A stretch of DNA of 64,000 nt from assembly GCA_012295225.1 (NCBI GenBank), contig WMKK01000010.1, forward strand, positions 62,001-126,000. The letters are read 5' to 3'. Of this stretch, positions 58,641 through 64,000 are shown piece by piece. Position 1 is the stretch's first letter; every line of letters starts with the position of its first letter. The DNA comes from Ostreococcus mediterraneus (taxonomy: Eukaryota > Chlorophyta > Mamiellophyceae > Mamiellales > Bathycoccaceae). Below the pieces are notes generated by a model, which was not told where the DNA came from, ran no database searches, and saw nothing but the letters and a program-made list of their open reading frames with translations. The translations under genes and the position numbers were made by a program.

Positions 58641-60728
58641 TTACTCGTCTCGCCAGACGCGGACATCGTCCCCACCCGGGGGCTTGGGGGATGCAGACCA
58701 GTCGGAGACGTCGTCGCGGCGTTCGAAACGACTACCGAAATCGCCGCGGGGAGGACGGTCGCGGTCGAAATCGCCGCGGCTGCCTCGGCCGCGACCGCGA
58801 CCACCGCCGAAATCGTCTCTGTCGCCGCGGTCGAAGCGTCCGCGACCGCGACCACCGCCGAAGTCGTCTCTGTCGCCGCGGTCGAAGCGTCCGCGACCGC
58901 GACCACCGCCGAAGTCGTCTCTGTCGCCGAATCGACCGCGGCCGCGACCGCGACCACCGCCGAAGTCGTCTCTGTCGCCGAATCGACCGCGGCCGCGACC
59001 GCCGCCGAAATCGTCTCTGTCGCCGCGGTCAAATCGAGGGCGCTCACGACGCTCGAAACCCCCACCGTCGCGGTCGCGGTCGCGGTCGCCACCGAAATCA
59101 CGACCACGGCCTCGACCACCACCGTCGCGGCCTTCGAAATCGTATCGTGGCGGGCGGTCGGAATCCTCGCGGTCAAAGGAGCGGCGCGGAGGACGGTCAT
59201 CGCGGTCGAAACGTCCGCGACCGCGACCGCCACCAAAGTCGTCTCGATCGCCGCGGTCGAAACGTCCGCGNCCGCGACCGCCACCAAAGTCGTCTCGATC
59301 GCCGCGGTCGAAACGTCCGCGGCCGCGACCGCCACCAAAGTCGTCTCTGTCGCCGCGGTCAACGCGCGGCGGTCGGCGGTCAAATCCACCTCCATCCCGG
59401 TCGTCCCGGTCGCCGCGGTCGAATCGACCTCGACCACGACCGCCGCCACCGAAATCATCGCGTTCGAACCGTCCCCGGCCGCGGCCACCGCCACCAAAAT
59501 CATCGCGGTCGCCTCGGTCGAACCTCGGGCGACGGTCAAATCCACGGTCGTCGTCAAAATCTCGGCCGCGCCCGCGGCCGCCGCCGCCAAAGTCATCACG
59601 ACGTTCGAACCGCGGTCGATCGTCACGATCGAACGAGCGACGAGGAGGGCGATCGAAATCGCGATCACGATCACCGTATCGACCACCGCGTCCGCCACGA
59701 CCGCCTCCTCGGTCGTCATCGCCGTAGCGACCGCCGCCTCTGCCGCCGTACCCGCCTCCGCCTCTTCGGTCTTCATCCCATCGCGGGCGGAATTCTCTAT
59801 CGTTACGCTCGGAGCGTGGCAGAGCTCTCGATGTGTCTTTCGGCATGTCTTCCTCTGCGGGTTTTTCCGAATCCGCGATGCGCATCAAACGGCGAAGAGC
59901 ATCAGACGCCAAATCCTTTGACGGAAGGTCAGGGAATTCATCCGGCTCTTCGACTTCACTCAACGCCAACAAGACGCGCATGAAATCCGAGAGTTGAAGA
60001 ATTGGGTTCGGTTTGCGATCGCTCAATTTATCGCACGCTGAACACTTCCCTCGCAAATGGTTCACGTCCATTCCCATGGCGCTACGAAGGCGTTGCAAGC
60101 CAGCGTTCACCTTGCGATTGTTCAATTTTCTAGGCAACGGCCAGTCGATGAGTTGATACACCAATTGATCGGGCAATCGCGAAAATAAATCAGGTCGATC
60201 GCGGCAGAATGCCAAAACCAGTCGTTTGACTTCACCAGCATCGGAGGGCGTGAGATCCACTTCATCGCCGTCGTCGGCGCCGCCCCCGAGCGACGCGATT
60301 TTTGGCGGCTCAGAGCTCACCGCGCGCGCCCACTCTGGAGGTGCCGTCGTGCGCTCACTATCTTCGTCCTCGCCCTCAAGTTTTACCCCGGAGTATCCGA
60401 GCGCTTGTAATCGCGCAAGAAAGATGACAAGTTCGGGCCAGTCGCCACCCCAAGTCGTCGAAGATGTCACGCTCGAAAGCAACGCATCCACGTCGGCGTC
60501 GACGTTTACGCCGCCCGAACCCATCACTCGCCTATCCTCGACGTCGTCATCGTCGTCACCGTCGTCAGCAAACATCTCCATATCATCATTCTCACCATCT
60601 TCATCATCATCGCCCATCGCACGCGTTGTAAACCAAGACGAGCTACGCGACGCCGCCGCAAACCCGCCTCGGCGTCGCGCGCCCACCACACTCGTCACGC
60701 GCTTACCTCCGCGCATCGCCGCGCACAT
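58641..60728 (-). CDS. RGG-repeat RNA-binding protein with a conserved helical domain
   Basis: A 695-residue protein. A basic presequence-like start (MCAAMRGGKRVTSVVG) precedes an acidic run. Residues about 130-330 form a helical conserved domain containing PDLFSRLPDQLVYQLIDWPL, VNHLRGKCSACDKLSDRKPN and LQLSDFMRVLLALSEVEEPD; it has a CxxC and I do not recognise it. The last 330 residues are RGG/RG repeats built from RGDRDDFGGGRGRGRFD units, typical of RNA binding and condensates. The single N at 59271 gives one unknown residue. Other start choices are ATG 60881 and the GTG at 60911. Confidence 0.75.
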   Translation of the reverse strand: MCAAMRGGKRVTSVVGARRRGGFAAASRSSSWFTTRAMGDDDEDGENDDMEMFADDGDDDDDVEDRRVMGSGGVNVDADVDALLSSVTSSTTWGGDWPELVIFLARLQALGYSGVKLEGEDEDSERTTAPPEWARAVSSEPPKIASLGGGADDGDEVDLTPSDAGEVKRLVLAFCRDRPDLFSRLPDQLVYQLIDWPLPRKLNNRKVNAGLQRLRSAMGMDVNHLRGKCSACDKLSDRKPNPILQLSDFMRVLLALSEVEEPDEFPDLPSKDLASDALRRLMRIADSEKPAEEDMPKDTSRALPRSERNDREFRPRWDEDRRGGGGYGGRGGGRYGDDDRGGGRGGRGGRYGDRDRDFDRPPRRSFDRDDRPRFERRDDFGGGGRGRGRDFDDDRGFDRRPRFDRGDRDDFGGGGRGRGRFERDDFGGGGRGRGRFDRGDRDDRDGGGFDRRPPRVDRGDRDDFGGGRGRGRFDRGDRDDFGGGRXRGRFDRGDRDDFGGGRGRGRFDRDDRPPRRSFDREDSDRPPRYDFEGRDGGGRGRGRDFGGDRDRDRDGGGFERRERPRFDRGDRDDFGGGRGRGRFGDRDDFGGGRGRGRGRFGDRDDFGGGRGRGRFDRGDRDDFGGGRGRGRFDRGDRDDFGGGRGRGRGSRGDFDRDRPPRGDFGSRFERRDDVSDWSASPKPPGGDDVRVWRDE
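58750..59640. repeat. Coding minisatellite in the RGG tail
   Basis: Units of about 51 bp (17 residues, RGDRDDFGGGRGRGRFD and variants) repeated in two clusters, near 58780-59030 and 59190-59400, with more diverged units around them. Neighbouring copies differ by few bases, pointing to recent unequal exchange. The N at 59271 lies inside. Confidence 0.85.
59271..59271. other. Ambiguous base (N) inside the RGG minisatellite
   Basis: A single N within a near-identical repeat copy, where assembly is hard. Copy number in this region should be treated as uncertain. Confidence 0.95.
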
Positions 60729-61145
60729 CACCCCAGCCGGCGCATCCCGCTCGAACGCATGCGTTCGCGCGCTGCACGCGCGAGCGCGCACCGCTTGGCG
60801 ATACGTGCGCGACGTATGTGCGGGGAAATGTCGCGCAGCTGCGCTCGGTGCGCCGCCGCCGGGACGGGACAGGCAAAACATGTTTACGTCGCGGCGTCCG
60901 TACGACGACACGAGCGCGGCAGCGCGGCGAATGGTGACAAGTGGTGAAGATATTTCGACGTCTGCGCGCGAGGTTGAGAAGAAATCAACCGACGGCGACG
61001 ATCGCGACGCGTGGACGCGTGTGAGGTAGTTGACCGCGCGACGTCGCGGTTGGCTGAGGAGGTTGGTCGGACGACGATGGGGAAAAATACGAATAATGCG
61101 ACTCGCCGTGGGTGGTTTGTGAGCTCTATGTGTATATATATTGAG
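60729..61145. other. Intergenic region between PurK-PurE and the RGG gene
   Basis: About 415 bp, both genes on the minus strand. The part next to the RGG gene is open in the same frame and could be extra amino-terminal coding sequence. The PurK-PurE side is AT-richer with TATATATA near 61133 and holds its 3' end. No separate gene seen. Confidence 0.45.
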
Positions 61146-63102
61146 TTACATTTGCTTGAGGTAATCGACGTAGCCGATGGATTCGAGCTTTGTGGCTTTG
61201 GCGTTGACGACGTTTTCCATGTCGTCTTGATAGGCGAGCATTTTGGAGCACACGTCGGGTTCGAACGCGGCGACGACGCGAGCGGCGATTAAACCGGCGT
61301 TAGCGCTGTTGCCAATGGCAACGGTAGCCACAGGGACGCCCTTGGGCATTTGAACGATGGATAACAACGAATCCATGCCGTCGAGGTATTTGAGCGGCAC
61401 CGGGACGCCGATGACGGGCAAGGGCGTCATGGCCGCCACCATGCCTGGCAAGTGCGCGGCACCACCAGCACCAGCGATGATGGCGCGAAGACCTCGCGTG
61501 TGCGCGCTTCGTGCGTACTCAACCATACGCTCGGGTGTGCGGTGGGCAGAAATGACCGTGACTTCACATCCGATACCAAACGATTCGAGAACTTCGGCGG
61601 CGGCGGCCATCGTCGGCAAATCGCTATCCGAGCCCATGATGATGCCCACTTGCGGCGCCTTTTTCGCCGGCGTCTTATCACCATTCGCCGCGCGAAGGAT
61701 GGTGTCTAATCGTTCGGTCGCCACCGCCGCGCTCGAGCCGACGACCGTGATGTGACCCATCTTACGCGCCGTCTTCATGTCGGGCTTTTCATACCAATGA
61801 ATGCTCGCCCCAGGCGTGGCCAAGGCGGCGCCCATCAACCGATGCGCCCGTCCCATGGCTTCGGGCCCATCACCATCGCCTAAAATATTTTTCATCACCG
61901 CACCGCCAACCTTAAGCGAGGTGTCGCCCAAGGGCCAACCTAAGATTGCCCGCAAGTGGTTTTCATATTGCGAGCACGCGCACGCTTCGATGGTGTAGTG
62001 GCCGCTGTTGTGCGGTCGCGGGGCGGTTTCATTGAGTAAAATCGACCCATCCTTCAATACGAACAACTCAACACCAAAAATACCTGCACCCGTAAACGAC
62101 GCAATCGCCTTACGCGCCGCCGCTTGCACTTCTTCGGCGACTCTGTTCGGAATCGGCGCCGGAGTCGTCGTCGTGTCGCAAATGTTATTTTCGTGCACCG
62201 TCTCAACGACTGGATAGCACACCGTCTCGCCATCCTTGGCGCGCACCACCATCACCGCGAGCTCGCGCTCGAACGGCACCCACTTCTCGCAGTATAACCC
62301 TTGCGCGAAACCGCCGAGTTTCTCAACCGCACTCGCCAAATCGCCCGCCGTCTTTGCCACGGCGTTCCCGCGACCGTCGTACGCCAATCGCTTCGACTTC
62401 AACATGAGAGGAAACCCAAACTCCATCGCCGCCTTATCCAAGGCGACTTGGTCAGGAACATCCGCAAACGGTCCAAGAGGCACACCCGCCTTTTGAAAGT
62501 GCACCTTTTGCGCGTACTTGTCCTGAATCGTTGCCAACGTCTCTGGCGTCGGCTGCACATCCACGCCCGCCGCCGCGAGCTCGCGCAACGCCTCCACATC
62601 AATATGTTCAATCTCCACCGTCACCACATCGCACTCCTTCGCAAACGCCTTCACAGTCTCTTTATCTCTAAAACTCCCAACAATCTGATTCGCCGCAATC
62701 GACGCCGGCGCGTTCTCCGTCGGGTCCAACGCGTTGAGCCGAACCCCCATCGGCGCGCCCGCGATCGCCAACATGCGCCCGAGCTGCCCACCTCCCAAGA
62801 TCCCAACCCGCGCATCGCGCGGTAATCCCTTAAAACTCTCATCATCACTGCATGTCACCGCGTAAACCGCGCCATTCGTCAGTCATTCAACCCTCTGAGC
62901 GCGCCTCGAGCGACGCACGCATTCAAAAAAAAACCACGACGAACCTCATGCGAAACTGCTCGCGTTCGGCGCTCCCAGCGCGCGCGCGCGCGCGAACGAC
63001 CCCCACGCCGCGCGCGCCGCGAGATGCGCCACCCTTCACGCGCGCGGCGCACCCATCCCGCGCGGGCGTCCCGACGCGACGACACGGCGACGACGCCACC
63101 AT
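61146..63102 (-). CDS. PurK-PurE fusion: phosphoribosylaminoimidazole carboxylase, two exons
   Basis: Purine synthesis: converts AIR to CAIR. Exon 2 (62847-61146) is complete: an ATP-grasp PurK half ([57 protein letters not shown]) joined to a PurE half ([56 protein letters not shown]). This PurK-PurE order is the plant and fungal one. An upstream exon (63102-63053) with start [16 protein letters not shown] and donor GTGCGC gives a short plastid-transit-like end; the acceptor has ACTGAC and GCAG. That small exon is the least sure part. Total 583 residues. Confidence 0.85.
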
Positions 63103-63694
63103 CGCGGGCGATCAATGACGGCGCGTCGCATCGGTCGAACCCGATGCGACATCGCATCGCATCGATCGACGTCGCGCATCGATCGATGTCGACGTCGAAC
63201 CCGATGCGACGTCGATCGCCTACATCGATGTGCGCTTTCGACGCCCGTCGACGACGACGACGACGGAGGACGCAAAGATTCGGACACGTGGAGATAAAAG
63301 CCCACGATGTCGACCGCGCGTACTGCGCGACGCATTCGCCCGTGTGCGCTCCACGACGCGCGTGGGGACTACGGACGCGATCGTGACGTGGCGTATACCG
63401 CGTTTGTACGCGCATAGGGCGCGATCTGCGTTGAATACGTGCACGCGAAGCGACGCGCGCGCGACGAGGAGGAGGATGATGATGATGATGACGACGACGA
63501 CGACGTCACACGTGTGCGCGCGCATCGGTCGGCGCGTCGGTCGGCGACGGGACGGGAACGTACGATATTTTCGTGCGCGGTGTTCGCGGGCGGCGATCGC
63601 GAGTCGCGGACGACGCCGTCGCGAAGCGGTGGATTCGCGCGCGGGTGAATATTCGGGCGCGCGGACGCGGACGCGCGAAGCGTCGCGGAGGATC
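63103..63694. other. Divergent intergenic region at the right end
   Basis: About 590 bp. Near 63130-63215 there are overlapping CGATCGAT and CGACGTCG palindromes and a directly repeated TCGAACCCGATGCGAC (two copies about 58 bp apart). A (GAT/GAC)n run is at about 63475-63505. Open frames in several directions are arginine-rich and are not called. Confidence 0.45.
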
Positions 63695-64000
63695 ATGACG
63701 ACGGTGAACGCGCGCGTACCGCCTCGCGTGGTGGTGTATGAGGATGATGTGAATGAAGAAGAAGAAGAGCGACGGTTGCGAGCGAGATTTACGCGCGCGT
63801 CGCCGTCGGCGGCGTCGAGTTCGATCGATGCACGGGATGCGCTCGATGCGCTGCGTCGGTGCGAAGTGGGCACGGGGCACGGGGACTCGAACGCGGCGCC
63901 GTTTGCGGTGGTGGCGAGGCGCGCGCACGCGCCTGGGATGCGTCGAGTGTCGACGTCGAGTGATATTAGTGATGGGTACGATGTGGACCTGGATGATGGC
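63695..64000 (+). CDS. Unidentified protein, 3' partial
   Basis: The frame is open from ATG 63695 to the window end (102 codons). It begins MTTVNARVPPRVVVYEDDVN, then acidic and basic stretches (EEEEERRLRARF), a serine/alanine run, and HAPGMRRVSTSSDISDGYDV. No domain is recognised in this piece. The family could only be named from the part beyond the window. Codon use looks like that of neighbouring genes. Confidence 0.55.
   Translation, partial: MTTVNARVPPRVVVYEDDVNEEEEERRLRARFTRASPSAASSSIDARDALDALRRCEVGTGHGDSNAAPFAVVARRAHAPGMRRVSTSSDISDGYDVDLDDG

Noticed and set aside
58468-59921. Long plus-strand frames (over 400 codons) antisense to the RGG gene
   Set aside because: They mirror the in-frame repeat of the RGG tail, consist of Arg/Pro/Ser or Val/Ala repeats, and match no family; the minus strand has a conserved domain in addition.
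63122-63160. GGTCGAACCC resembling a tRNA T-loop
   Set aside because: No acceptor, D or anticodon stems can be built around it.
1-64000. rRNA, tRNA, CRISPR arrays, retroelements or virus-like genes
   Set aside because: None was seen on reading both strands; the only mobile element supported is the small inverted-repeat transposon.

Overview
This looks like about 64 kb of nuclear chromosome from a tiny green alga of the Mamiellophyceae, most likely Ostreococcus-like. The reasons are very dense packing (about 40 protein genes, many intergenic gaps under 150 bp), GC-rich sequence, few and short introns, chloroplast functions (TIC20, a TL29/APX4-like lumen protein, a CGEP-type peptidase), plant-type families (DEX1, 3R-MYB, MOS1/BAT2, RDM4/IWR1) and a selenocysteine-containing glutathione peroxidase. 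The species call is inference. No rRNA, tRNA, CRISPR or virus-like element was seen.

Layout. 1-8.2 kb: CGEP peptidase (cut at the left edge), IWR1/RDM4-like factor, MAP kinase with a TAY activation loop, PIG-L, U-box/WD40 ligase. 8.7-15.7 kb: GT49 glycosyltransferase, four-exon 3R-MYB, a cysteine-rich protein, a coiled-coil protein, a J-protein. 15.8-24.9 kb: START-like lipid-binding protein, TIC20, TL29/APX4-like protein, SUMO E2, DEX1-like protein, selenoprotein GPx with a SECIS hairpin, DUF1990 protein. 25-36.8 kb: TPR/J-domain co-chaperone, ORAI-like calcium channel, mitochondrial ATP synthase delta subunit, CFAP58, a methyltransferase-LRR fusion, a 2OG oxygenase, NC2-alpha. 37-47.7 kb: LAMMER kinase, an intergenic inverted-repeat transposon, a secreted protein, ZNHIT3, VPS50/syndetin, a MEKHLA-WHEP protein, a cyclophilin-like pseudoenzyme. 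47.8-64 kb: plastid SDR-like protein, MOS1/BAT2-like protein, PA14 secreted protein, PRP5 helicase, UFD1, PPR protein, small membrane protein, RGG-repeat protein, PurK-PurE fusion, and an unidentified gene cut at the right edge.

The genes do not form a pathway or operon. They are an ordinary eukaryotic mixture arranged in convergent, divergent and tandem pairs. Themes that recur are RNA work (PRP5, ZNHIT3, RGG, PPR, LAMMER), ubiquitin and SUMO (U-box, UBC9, UFD1), plastid biogenesis, and calcium or MAPK signalling.

The most useful results come from reading across splice junctions. Twelve introns reconstructed by hand share a GTRCG 5' splice site, and ten also carry an ACTRAC branch site. This signature recovers the amino ends of the 3R-MYB, TIC20, GPx, ATP synthase delta, CFAP58, ZNHIT3, MOS1/BAT2 and PurK-PurE genes, which single-ORF reading misses. 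The GPx gene reads through an in-frame TGA as selenocysteine and has a well-formed SECIS hairpin in its 3' UTR.
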